Below, one piece after another: positions 52,102 through 59,116 of a DNA stretch of 64,000 bases. The notes beneath the pieces were generated by a model. The model made no database searches. It was not told where the DNA came from and worked only from the letters and a program-made list of their open reading frames with translations. This stretch comes from Pirellulales bacterium (GTDB taxonomy: Bacteria > Planctomycetota > Planctomycetia > Pirellulales > JALHPA01). How positions within the stretch are numbered: position 1 is the first letter of the stretch; every line of letters begins with the position of its first letter. The position numbers were made by a program, and so were the translations under genes. The DNA lies in assembly GCA_033762255.1 (NCBI GenBank), contig JANRLT010000044.1, positions 186,001-250,000 of the forward strand, written 5' to 3'.

Positions 52102-53253
52102 GTGCCCGCCCCCATGAGAAAGCCTTTCCGGAGTCAGCCCTTGTTACTGACTTGCAATTTCTTTCGAACGCGCGGGGCGTCGCTTGCCCGGTCGGTCATT
52201 ACCAGTTGGTGCCTGCTGTTTTGCCTATGGGCGGTATGGGGTTACCGGGCCGCGGCGCAAGCCGTCGGTGACCCGCCTGCCGCATCCCCTCCGTCCCCCA
52301 CCAGTCCCGCCCAGCCCCGCCCCGACCAAATCATCGTGGCCAAAATTAACGAATTGCCCATCTTTATGGCCGATGTCGAGCAAGCGCTCGAGCGGCATCT
52401 CAAGGGAAGGCAAGTGGATCAGCAGGTACGGACCCTGATGATCGCCGAACTGTTGCGAAAGCTGATGGAAGAGCGGATGTTGGTCGGTTTTATCGATCAA
52501 TGGCCAGACCGCGCCACGGAGGCGGAGATAGATAAAGTGCTAGAGGAACGGCGGGAAATGATCAAAACCAAGGATCCCATGGCCGATTTGGATAAAATCC
52601 TGCAAAAGGCGGGTATGACGTTGGCGCAATACCGTCGGCGGCTATTTTGGGAAACCAGTTGGAGCAAGTACGTTGCCCAAAAAACCACCCGTGAGGCCCT
52701 GGAGAAGTATTTTGAGGATCACCATCAGGAATTTGACGGCTCGCAAATTCGCGTGCGGCATGTGCTTTTTCGCCCGGTAAAAAACCTGGATGAACGGGAA
52801 TTTCAACGCCTCTACGACCGGGCGTTGGCCGTTTATCAGCAAATCCAGGCCAAGGAACTGACCTTTGATCAGGCTGTCGAAAAATACTCCAACGGTCCCA
52901 GCCGCCTGCAAAACGGCGATTTGGGCTGGATAGAACGGAGCGGCCCGATGCTCGAGGAGTTTTCCAAACCCGCGTTTGGACTAAAAATGAACGAAGTCAG
53001 CGAGCCGATCCTGACCCAATTTGGCGTGCATTTGATCATGGTGACCGAAACCCGGGGCGAAAATCTAAAAAAATTTGACGATGTGCTGGATAAAGTGCAG
53101 GTCGCCTATTCGCAAATGATCATGAGCCAGGCCACCGAAGAATTTCGTGCCGCGGCCAAAGTGGAAATCAGCCCCTACATTCCCCACTATGAATGGGGGA
53201 CTAAAAAACTGCACATTCCCGACCCCAAATTGCTTCAGAAAACTGGTAAATAG
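52102..53253 (+). CDS. Exported parvulin-type peptidyl-prolyl isomerase, 383 aa
   Basis: A SurA/PrsA-like folding helper. Leader with hydrophobic SVITSWCLLFCLWAVWGY then AAA-Q, so probably exported. A helical SurA-like N-terminal region (about residues 75-200) with VAKINELPIFMADVEQALER is followed by one parvulin domain (about 215-320): IRVRHVLFRPVKNLDEREFQ, FDQAVEKYSNGPSRLQNGDL then GWIERSGPMLEEFSKPAFGL, and EPILTQFGVHLIMVTE. GTG 52102 follows TAGGTAA; an ATG four codons later is possible. It lies 123 bp after the STN-like gene. Confidence 0.9.
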   Translation: MPAPMRKPFRSQPLLLTCNFFRTRGASLARSVITSWCLLFCLWAVWGYRAAAQAVGDPPAASPPSPTSPAQPRPDQIIVAKINELPIFMADVEQALERHLKGRQVDQQVRTLMIAELLRKLMEERMLVGFIDQWPDRATEAEIDKVLEERREMIKTKDPMADLDKILQKAGMTLAQYRRRLFWETSWSKYVAQKTTREALEKYFEDHHQEFDGSQIRVRHVLFRPVKNLDEREFQRLYDRALAVYQQIQAKELTFDQAVEKYSNGPSRLQNGDLGWIERSGPMLEEFSKPAFGLKMNEVSEPILTQFGVHLIMVTETRGENLKKFDDVLDKVQVAYSQMIMSQATEEFRAAAKVEISPYIPHYEWGTKKLHIPDPKLLQKTGK

Positions 53254-53336
53254 CCCACCTACAAAGGGCTGGGCCAGCGGTGGAATTACCGCGCGGGCCG
53301 TGGCCCCCCCTGTTAGTGGCTCCCGCGGATTCGCGT

Positions 53337-54080
53337 ATGGCACATATCTTGATAGTCGAGGACGATCCCCATATTGCCCGCGCGCTCAAGCTGAACCTGG
53401 AGGCGGAAGGATACGACGCCAGTATTTCCGCTGACGGCCAAACCGCGCTCGCGTTGCTGGGCGAGTCGTCCACCACGATTGATTTGGTGATTTTGGATCT
53501 CATGCTTCCCGGCCTAAGCGGGTATGCCGTCTGCGAATCGCTACGTAATCGGCAGTGCGAGATACCAATCGTGATTTTAAGCGCCCGGACACTGACCGAG
53601 GACCGCGTGCGGGGGTTTGACTCGGGGGCGGATGTGTATTTACACAAACCGTTTGACCTGGAGGAATTGCTAAGCGTGGTGCGAAATTTGCTTAACCGGC
53701 GCTCCCGGGGGCGAATTGACGCCGAACAAAAGACCACTGGCAAGGGGGCGACTTATGCCTTTGGCGATGCCAGCGTGAACTTTGACACTTATGAAGTCAC
53801 CGTCCACGGAAAGCTGGTCCGGCTGACCACCCTGGAAATCAAGCTCCTGCGATACTTTATCGAGCACGAGGGGATGGTGGTTTCTCGTTCGGAACTTCTG
53901 GAAGAAGTGTGGGGGCTGGCCCACACCCCCACGACCCGCACGGTGGATAATTTTATTTTGAATTTACGAAAGACGTTCGAGCAGGATCCGGCGAATCCGC
54001 GGCATTTTTTGAGTATTCGGGGCACAGGTTATCGTTTTGTGGCCCGACCCCAGACAGATCCCCCGACGGGCGACGGCTAA
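53337..54080 (+). CDS. OmpR/PhoB-family response regulator (orphan), 247 aa
   Basis: Two-component transcription regulator. Receiver domain with acidic pair (VEDDPH, residues 8-10), phospho-acceptor Asp54 in ILDLMLPG, Ser82 in ILSAR and Lys104 in LHKPF, all in place. The winged-helix DNA-binding domain (about 150-240) includes VHGKLVRLTTLEIKLLRYFI, VVSRSELLEEVWG and TRTVDNFILNLRKTFEQDP then RHFLSIRGTGYRF. No histidine kinase gene is adjacent, so its partner is unknown. ATG 53337 begins the domain; an upstream in-frame start at 53280 is rejected. It follows the isomerase gene by 83 bp on the same strand. Confidence 0.95.
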   Translation: MAHILIVEDDPHIARALKLNLEAEGYDASISADGQTALALLGESSTTIDLVILDLMLPGLSGYAVCESLRNRQCEIPIVILSARTLTEDRVRGFDSGADVYLHKPFDLEELLSVVRNLLNRRSRGRIDAEQKTTGKGATYAFGDASVNFDTYEVTVHGKLVRLTTLEIKLLRYFIEHEGMVVSRSELLEEVWGLAHTPTTRTVDNFILNLRKTFEQDPANPRHFLSIRGTGYRFVARPQTDPPTGDG

Positions 54081-54711
54081 AAACAGCACAAGCGGGTACG
54101 CTCTTGCACCCTCTTCCGCCTGTGCGATCGGGGCCATAACGATTGGCGGCACCGGCCCATTCAGTATCGCCATTTATTTAGTCCAACAAAAAAATCGCAT
54201 TTTATATTCACGGTCAAGAATCGCGCCTGTTGACTCGATAGAAATAGGGAACCACCCGCAACCGCCAACACTCGACTTCACGGGTCAGACAAAGCTATAC
54301 AGGTGGCATATATCCCCGGCGATTCAACCGAACTCCGGGGCTGGCGGCCTTGGTGACTAACGGCGCTGGTTGTGTAGCTTCCAACCAGTAGGACTATGGG
54401 GGTCCCGCCCTTATTCCACCACGGCTCGTCCTCCCTGGATTCGGTTTTTTCAAAGTTTCCGCAGGTTTCCGCCCGTTTCATCACCACACCCTAGGTATCC
54501 TTGGCTGGGGGAATCTACCGGCGCATTCTTGTCCGAGCTCAAATCAACAGCCGCCTAAGGTTTGGGGGGCTTGCCCGATGGCCGGAACGGCGCGCGAGGC
54601 TGTATCAAGATAACGCCAGATAGCCCGGGGATAGCGGGCGCAATAAAAAACCGCCGGGTTGTGCCAGCCCGGCGGTATCGCGATTCTTGACTTCAAACTT
54701 TGTCCACTAGA
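54081..54711. other. Spacer between response regulator and variant PEP-CTERM gene
   Basis: About 630 bp between convergent genes. It holds an imperfect GCACA...TGTGC hairpin near 54086-54125 and the terminator at 54643-54675 on the minus strand. The middle shows nothing recognisable; open frames there look non-coding. Confidence 0.5.
54643..54675 (-). terminator. Intrinsic terminator of the variant PEP-CTERM gene
   Basis: On the minus strand the perfect hairpin CCGCCGGG-N9-CCCGGCGG is followed by TTTTTTATTG. It lies 36 bp beyond the stop at 54712; a textbook rho-independent terminator. Confidence 0.88.
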
Positions 54712-55536
54712 TTAGCGGAACAAGAACAGGGCCGCCAATAAGGAGCAACCCAGGACGACATTTTTACGCAAGTCGTGTTTGCGGGATAATTTTCCAAACA
54801 ACATAAGCACACCTACCGTGGATAGGAAGATGCCCCCCATTAAAACGCTGCTGACTTCGGGAATGATGACTTGGTTATAAAATTGGAAGAATTCACCCAA
54901 GTGGGCGGAACCGGATGCTCCCCCTGTGACGGAGATCGCCTTGCGAACAAAGACCGACGAACTAGGTGTAGTCAAGGCTGTGGTTTGCTCTAAATCGCCA
55001 AGCGGGCTATTTTGCTGCTTTGAAACGCTAAGGCTACCTAGGATCGGGGAATTCGGCGAGGAGTTGGCAAAAATCGTCTCTGCGATATTGACAATGCCAT
55101 TTCCCGTGGCGGAGGCACCGCTCATCACCATCCCGACACCCGCTCCGCCAATCACCATTTGCTGGGAGGGAGGAAGCATTGGATCCGGGATAACCGAAAC
55201 CTTAAAGGTCAGGTTGGCGTTGGTTGTCGCGCCGGACCCGGCGTTCATCGACATCAAGAAACGCAACCCGTATTCCCCTGTCATGCTATCCTGGCCCCCT
55301 TGGACAAGGAATGTGCTCAAGCTTTGGGGAATGGAGCCGCCAAAAGCGATCCCATCCAAGGCAAACATGCTAAAGAGCTTGTCCCCGGCAATCAATTGCC
55401 CATTCGGCAAATTGCTGAGGGCCACGGGATCGCCCGTGAGGGAAACAAATGCTGCTGGGGCATTTTGTAGCGGCATACAAACCGCAAATGCCAGGGCCGT
55501 TAAACAAACCGCCCAAATTCGACGTAGTCGTCGCAT
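54712..55536 (-). CDS. Secreted protein with variant PEP-CTERM-like tail, 274 aa
   Basis: ATG 55536 is supported by AAGGA ten bases upstream and gives a signal peptide (MRRLRRIWAVCLTALAFAVC to APAAF); a longer frame to 55626 has no ribosome site. The body (FVSLTGDPVALSNLPNGQLI, LRFLMSMNAGSGATTNANLT, and GIVNIAETIFANSSPNSPIL) is Ser/Gly/Asn-rich beta-type with no known domain, similar in style to small PEP-CTERM cargo proteins. The C terminus reads IPEVSSVLMGGIFLSTVGVL, then MLFGKLSRKHDLRKN and a second hydrophobic helix VVLGCSLLAALFLFR: the usual P-E-P is P-E-V and the tag is followed by extra sequence. Probably a related or degenerate sorting signal. Confidence 0.75.
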   Translation of the reverse strand: MRRLRRIWAVCLTALAFAVCMPLQNAPAAFVSLTGDPVALSNLPNGQLIAGDKLFSMFALDGIAFGGSIPQSLSTFLVQGGQDSMTGEYGLRFLMSMNAGSGATTNANLTFKVSVIPDPMLPPSQQMVIGGAGVGMVMSGASATGNGIVNIAETIFANSSPNSPILGSLSVSKQQNSPLGDLEQTTALTTPSSSVFVRKAISVTGGASGSAHLGEFFQFYNQVIIPEVSSVLMGGIFLSTVGVLMLFGKLSRKHDLRKNVVLGCSLLAALFLFR

Positions 55537-55791
55537 AGGATGAGTCCTTAGGTGCAAACACGTGTGTAGTTTCTCGCAGACAACAGGTTGCCGCGACCAT
55601 GATGGCTCTAAAACCTTGCCGGACAAACGGAGTTTTGCCCGACGATTTCCCCCCAGCCCGCCGAATGGCGCGGCTTCTCCCGTCTTTCAAACCACCATGG
55701 CCGATGACCACATCCCACCCGGGGGAAGAGGCTGGCGAATACCGGGTAAACCGGCAATCGACAACGACCAACGATAGCTCTGACAGACCCC

Positions 55792-55977
55792 TTACCAGCT
55801 CCAACGCTTGTTCCGGCGACGATGAATTCCGTTCATGCTGACCGGGCGCTTCTTAGTGCGAAAATCTTGCTTACGAGAGCCTTGCGGGGCTTCGTTGGAC
55901 TTTTCGCGGACCCGCATCGAGCGATAATCCAGATCGTTGCCTTCGTCTTCGTGAATCCAAGTGTTAGGAGCGTTCAT
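55792..55977 (-). CDS. Short strongly basic protein ending in GIHRRRNKRWSW, 61 aa
   Basis: ATG 55977 follows AGAGGACAGACTC, a good ribosome site. The sequence is MNAPNTWIHEDEGNDLDYRS, then a Lys/Arg-rich middle and the end VSMNGIHRRRNKRWSW. I recall small planctomycete proteins ending in a similar Gly-Ile-His-Arg-Arg-Arg...Trp motif; this rests on memory only. Net charge is strongly positive, so nucleic-acid or ribosome association is plausible, but unproven. It stands alone between the variant PEP-CTERM gene and the pseudo-receiver operon, all on the minus strand. Confidence 0.65.
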   Translation of the reverse strand: MNAPNTWIHEDEGNDLDYRSMRVREKSNEAPQGSRKQDFRTKKRPVSMNGIHRRRNKRWSW

Positions 55978-56072
55978 GAGTCTGTCCTCTAGGTAAAAAG
56001 TGCTTCAACCCAACTAATGATTGACCGCTTAAAATCCAAACCATCGTTAAAACGCGTCGCGTTGTACTATCC

Positions 56073-56480
56073 TTAAACCGTTGTCGGCGAATGCCTGGCG
56101 GCAATTTGCAGGGCTTGCTCACACAACTCGGTGTAATTCGCCTGCAAATCAACCTCGGATAAGTAGGTCCAAACCCCCGCCTGTCTGGCCCATAGTTCAA
56201 TCTGCGGATCCGACTGGGAAGCTCCCACAATGAGCAACACCCCCCCGATCCACGTCATGTGTTCCACTAACTGCCGCACTCCGCTCGCCGCGGAATCTTC
56301 CCCGGGCAAATGCAGAAAAGCCATTCTCACGGGATTGCGGCATAAAATCTTCAATGCTCCGACCGCGTCCCGTGTAATCCACGGTTGCCAACCAGCCCGC
56401 TTCGCCCCGGCTGCAAACTCGGTGGATAACCTTTCGTCATGACTCATGACCAAACACGGCCAGTGGGAATTGCCTTGCAT
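56073..56480 (-). CDS. Pseudo-receiver (degenerate response-regulator) protein, 135 aa
   Basis: The pattern of a receiver domain is visible: beta1 WPCLVMSHDERL, helix STEFAAGAKRAGW, beta3 VRMAFLHLPGED, beta4 GGVLLIVGASQSD, beta5 AGVWTYLSEVD. The aspartate that is phosphorylated (normally in L-x-D-L-x-L-P) is a histidine here (FLHLPG), and the conserved beta5 lysine is absent, so phosphotransfer is unlikely. It may work as a protein-binding module. ATG 56480 avoids overlap with the preceding small gene (10-bp gap); a longer frame to 56606 overlaps it. No output domain. Likely the second gene of an operon behind the TCAC-N7-GTGA array. Confidence 0.6.
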   Translation of the reverse strand: MQGNSHWPCLVMSHDERLSTEFAAGAKRAGWQPWITRDAVGALKILCRNPVRMAFLHLPGEDSAASGVRQLVEHMTWIGGVLLIVGASQSDPQIELWARQAGVWTYLSEVDLQANYTELCEQALQIAARHSPTTV

Positions 56481-56490
56481 TGTTATTCCA

Positions 56491-56748
56491 CTAGTCGTTT
56501 GCTGATCTGTCTGACGCGGTTGGTCCGTGATGTTTGTCTGCGTGGCGTTCGGCCCATCGCCAGGTAAAGCGACGTTGTTCGGCAAAACCATTGCGCTGGG
56601 TGACATCCTGAATCAGTCGTTGTGCATCTGTGATTGTTGGCCCGTAATCCAATTCCAACCCGCAATCAAAATCCACACTCTCTCTGCGCAGAATCCAATT
56701 GCTTTCTGACGCACTGTTACAAAGCAATTGATATGCCATGAGCCGCAT
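56491..56748 (-). CDS. Small protein of unknown function, first gene of pseudo-receiver operon, 85 aa
   Basis: Reads MRLMAYQLLCNSASESNWIL, then RRESVDFDCGLELDYGPTIT, DAQRLIQDVTQRNGFAEQRR and FTWRWAERHADKHHGPT. ATG 56748 or the ATG three codons later could start it. The stop is 10 bp before the pseudo-receiver ATG, which argues for co-transcription. No known motif; composition looks like a real cytoplasmic protein. Its upstream region has three inverted-repeat operator-like sites. Confidence 0.5.
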   Translation of the reverse strand: MRLMAYQLLCNSASESNWILRRESVDFDCGLELDYGPTITDAQRLIQDVTQRNGFAEQRRFTWRWAERHADKHHGPTASDRSAND

Positions 56749-56840
56749 GACCTTAAAAGCTATTCTTTAACCACAAGCGCAATAACGGTTTACAGAATTT
56801 AATAACCACCCATGCGGCACTAAATTGGATTTATGAGAAT

Positions 56841-56855
56841 TCACCCAAATGGTGA
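56841..56855. promoter_or_regulatory. Operator-like inverted repeat 1
   Basis: TCACCCAAATGGTGA: TCAC-N7-GTGA, here extended to TCACC...GGTGA. It lies 93 bp upstream of the 85-aa gene start and 72 bp (start to start) from the second site. Confidence 0.6.
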
Positions 56856-56912
56856 TTCCATTACCGCCGAAGAGCCTAGATTGGCCGTATAATGCGGCAC
56901 TTTAGCTACGAT

Positions 56913-56927
56913 TCACCAATTTAGTGA
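56913..56927. promoter_or_regulatory. Operator-like inverted repeat 2
   Basis: TCACCAATTTAGTGA, again TCAC-N7-GTGA with the same CAA after TCAC. Starts 19 bp before the third site, about two helical turns. Confidence 0.65.
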
Positions 56928-56931
56928 CAGC

Positions 56932-56946
56932 TCACCAAAACAGTGA
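56932..56946. promoter_or_regulatory. Operator-like inverted repeat 3
   Basis: TCACCAAAACAGTGA, the third copy, 19 bp from the second. A regulator dimer could bind copies 2 and 3 on the same helix face. Confidence 0.65.
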
Positions 56947-57268
56947 TTTTCACAACTTAGCCTGCTAGCAAGGACAAATTATCCCAAATGGCCCAGCCAG
57001 GGATCTTGTTATTATGAGTAACGTTTATCCCTTTAGTTTTGTCATAGCTAGGGGTAAAAATCGCGCAGAACCACCGGTGGGAATCAGTCCGTGGATTTTC
57101 GCTTCAACCATATTCAATCGTCATGCGGCGAATCGCGTTGACAGCGTACCTGATTTCTACGCCCAGCAGGTTCCGTGGGTTCTGCCTAAGCCACGATGCT
57201 CCCGCCAACAGGGGGGCCCGGGTAGTACCGCCAGCGCGAGAATGCCACTGACGCGCAAAGAGAGCTAG

Positions 57269-57697
57269 CTAACCCAGCGGCGGGGCGTTCTCCACTGCCG
57301 CTAAACCCCGTAAAAATGTTTGCGCTTGCTCAAAAGAGGCTTGCAAATTCAAAAACTTTTGCCGGTCTCCTCCTTTATCGGGGTGCAATTTCTTTACCTT
57401 TTCACGATAAGCTTTTAATAAATCTTCCTCGCTGCAGGGCAATCGCAGTCCAAAGGTCAATAAACAGGGAGGCGTTTTTTGCCTGGCCCAGGCTGGAATT
57501 TGCGGCAAATAATTGCTCACCACAATCATCACCCGCCGCGCTGCGAGCCACCAGGCCCGCAAATCAAAAAACATGAGCACATAACCGCTTCCCACCAAGC
57601 TTAACAGCACAGTGAAAAATACAATCAACACCCAGCGGTCAAAATCGTCCGGCCAGCGATTCATGGCAAAAAAGCTCATAGCAAATCCGACGCCCAA
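57269..57697 (-). CDS. Membrane-anchored J-domain protein, 142 aa
   Basis: One transmembrane helix or hairpin (WVLIVFFTVLLSLVGSGYVL, then MFF, about residues 22-45) is followed by a C-terminal J domain: LPCSEEDLLKAYREKVKKLH, PDKGGDRQKFLNLQASFEQA. The HPD tripeptide (residues 105-107) that stimulates Hsp70 ATPase is intact, and the domain is at the C terminus, facing the cytoplasm. It lacks Gly/Phe and zinc-finger regions, so it is a class III J-protein that would recruit DnaK to the membrane. It follows the metallophosphoesterase gene by 16 bp and should be co-transcribed with it. Confidence 0.88.
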   Translation of the reverse strand: MGVGFAMSFFAMNRWPDDFDRWVLIVFFTVLLSLVGSGYVLMFFDLRAWWLAARRVMIVVSNYLPQIPAWARQKTPPCLLTFGLRLPCSEEDLLKAYREKVKKLHPDKGGDRQKFLNLQASFEQAQTFLRGLAAVENAPPLG

Positions 57698-57713
57698 CTT
57701 TCAATAATAAATC

Positions 57714-58937
57714 TCAAGCCGTTCCGGCGGCTCCCCGCACAAGTTTGAGCAAACTGATTTCCGGAGGGGCGTTCCACCGCAGGGCTAATTCCGCCGAAAG
57801 CCCGCGGCTGACATGCATCACGCACCCTCCTTGAAAAAACGTACCGCCCGCATAGCGTACCCCATGATAGCTGGGGGCAAAGATCGGCCCAATCCCTGGC
57901 AGGGCTATCTGGCCACCGTGGGTGTGGCCAGCCAACATGAGGGGAAAATTCCACCGTTGAGCGTAGCCAAATTGATCCGGTGTATGCGCTAACAAGACGC
58001 GAAAATATGGTTTTCCCCGCCATTCCACCGGGGCATGCCGCAGGTCGGCCGCTGGACCCAACCAGGGAAGTTCGTTACCGGCTAATAAGAGCGGCCAACC
58101 ACGCGGATAGGCAAATTTCCAACCTCCCCCCACATCCTGAATTCCCACATCGGCCAAGACCCGGTGAATGCGGCCCAGATTGTGGGTGCGGGAATCGTGA
58201 TTTCCCAGAATGTAATAAATGCCATGTTCCGCCCGCAAATTTCCCACTGTTTCCGGCAGCCAATCAATGCAATCCGCGGCATCGACTAGGTCTCCGGTAA
58301 TGGCAATTAATTCCGGTTGCAAGTCCGCCACATGTTGAAGTGCTAACTGAAAATAACGTTGAGAGATGTGGCCGGTAAAATGCATATCCGACAGATGCAC
58401 GATCCGCAAACCGTCCAACTCCGGCGGTAACTGGGGAATCGGCAATTCGTGCTGCTCCACGTGTAAACGCAAAACCTCATTTCCCGGCCAAAATTGGCAT
58501 AGTTTGGCGAACCAGCCCACGCATAATGGCTGATCCGCCTGGTCGGCGACATTGAGTTTCTTTACGGTTGAATGATGTGTAAAGGCGACGGGATCGCCCG
58601 GGTACTTGCGTCTGGCCCAAATTACCGCCACAAAAGCCATCCAGGGGAGCAGGACGCAACTGTAGATTTGCCAGAGGGGGAATTCCTCCCGCCAAAATTG
58701 CCAGATTGACGTGAGTGGCTGTGCCTGACTGGCAAATAGCATGGCCTGCGTCCGCCAGCCAATGAATAGCCAATACATCAGCCCCACGGGCATGAGTATT
58801 AGCCCCACCAGGGAGCAGCTTTTGACAATCCAGCGCGGCATGCCAATGGCGTGGATACGATTAACCAGTGCGGCGCACAACGCCCAATGCCCGGCCAGGG
58901 ACCAACTCCAAAAAATCGCCGCCAACAACAGGGACAT
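57714..58937 (-). CDS. Membrane metallophosphoesterase (YkuE/YaeI-like), 407 aa
   Basis: The calcineurin-like core lies in residues about 185-380 with all metal motifs: LRIVHLSDMHFTGHI (D-x-H), AITGDLVDAAD (GD), ILGNHDSRTHN (GNHD), VLLAHTPDQF and MLAGHTHGGQIALPG (GHTHGG). The order and GHTHGGQ match the YaeI/YkuE group, some of which hydrolyse UDP-2,3-diacylglucosamine-like or phosphatidyl substrates. The N-terminal part has several hydrophobic helices. ATG 58937 (MSLLLAAIFWSWSL) is preferred; an in-frame start at 59060 adds 41 residues without membrane or family character. J-protein gene 16 bp downstream. Confidence 0.88.
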   Translation of the reverse strand: MSLLLAAIFWSWSLAGHWALCAALVNRIHAIGMPRWIVKSCSLVGLILMPVGLMYWLFIGWRTQAMLFASQAQPLTSIWQFWREEFPLWQIYSCVLLPWMAFVAVIWARRKYPGDPVAFTHHSTVKKLNVADQADQPLCVGWFAKLCQFWPGNEVLRLHVEQHELPIPQLPPELDGLRIVHLSDMHFTGHISQRYFQLALQHVADLQPELIAITGDLVDAADCIDWLPETVGNLRAEHGIYYILGNHDSRTHNLGRIHRVLADVGIQDVGGGWKFAYPRGWPLLLAGNELPWLGPAADLRHAPVEWRGKPYFRVLLAHTPDQFGYAQRWNFPLMLAGHTHGGQIALPGIGPIFAPSYHGVRYAGGTFFQGGCVMHVSRGLSAELALRWNAPPEISLLKLVRGAAGTA

Positions 58938-59116
58938 TGTGCTTGGAGCGGTTCCAAAAGGATAAGGCCGGGAAAACCTGCGAAACAGGGGAGGCCAGAA
59001 GGCCAAATCGCGCGGGGGTAAGCTGTAGTTTAAGCAACGTTCCGCTATTCGCCCAGTCAAGCTAAAATTTTGGCCCGGACAATCGCGTTACCCTGCAGCG
59101 GCGTATGGAGCAAACA

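Larger units (their letters stand above)
56749..57268. other. Regulatory-looking spacer with operator array
   Basis: Holds the three TCAC-N7-GTGA sites, two ATGCGGCAC direct repeats (56812-56820 and 56892-56900), and AT-rich sequence. A frame of 84 codons at 57014-57268 on the plus strand begins MSNVYPFSFVIARGKN but shows no motif or good ribosome site and is not supported as a gene. Confidence 0.5.

Noticed and set aside
54213-54691. 13-bp inverted match GTCAAGAATCGCG at 54213 and 54679
   Set aside because: Many 13-base inverted matches are expected by chance in 64 kb; no further support.
57014-57268. 84-codon plus-strand frame starting MSNVYPFSF
   Set aside because: No ribosome site, no motif, composition shifts along its length; may be chance opening next to the operator array.
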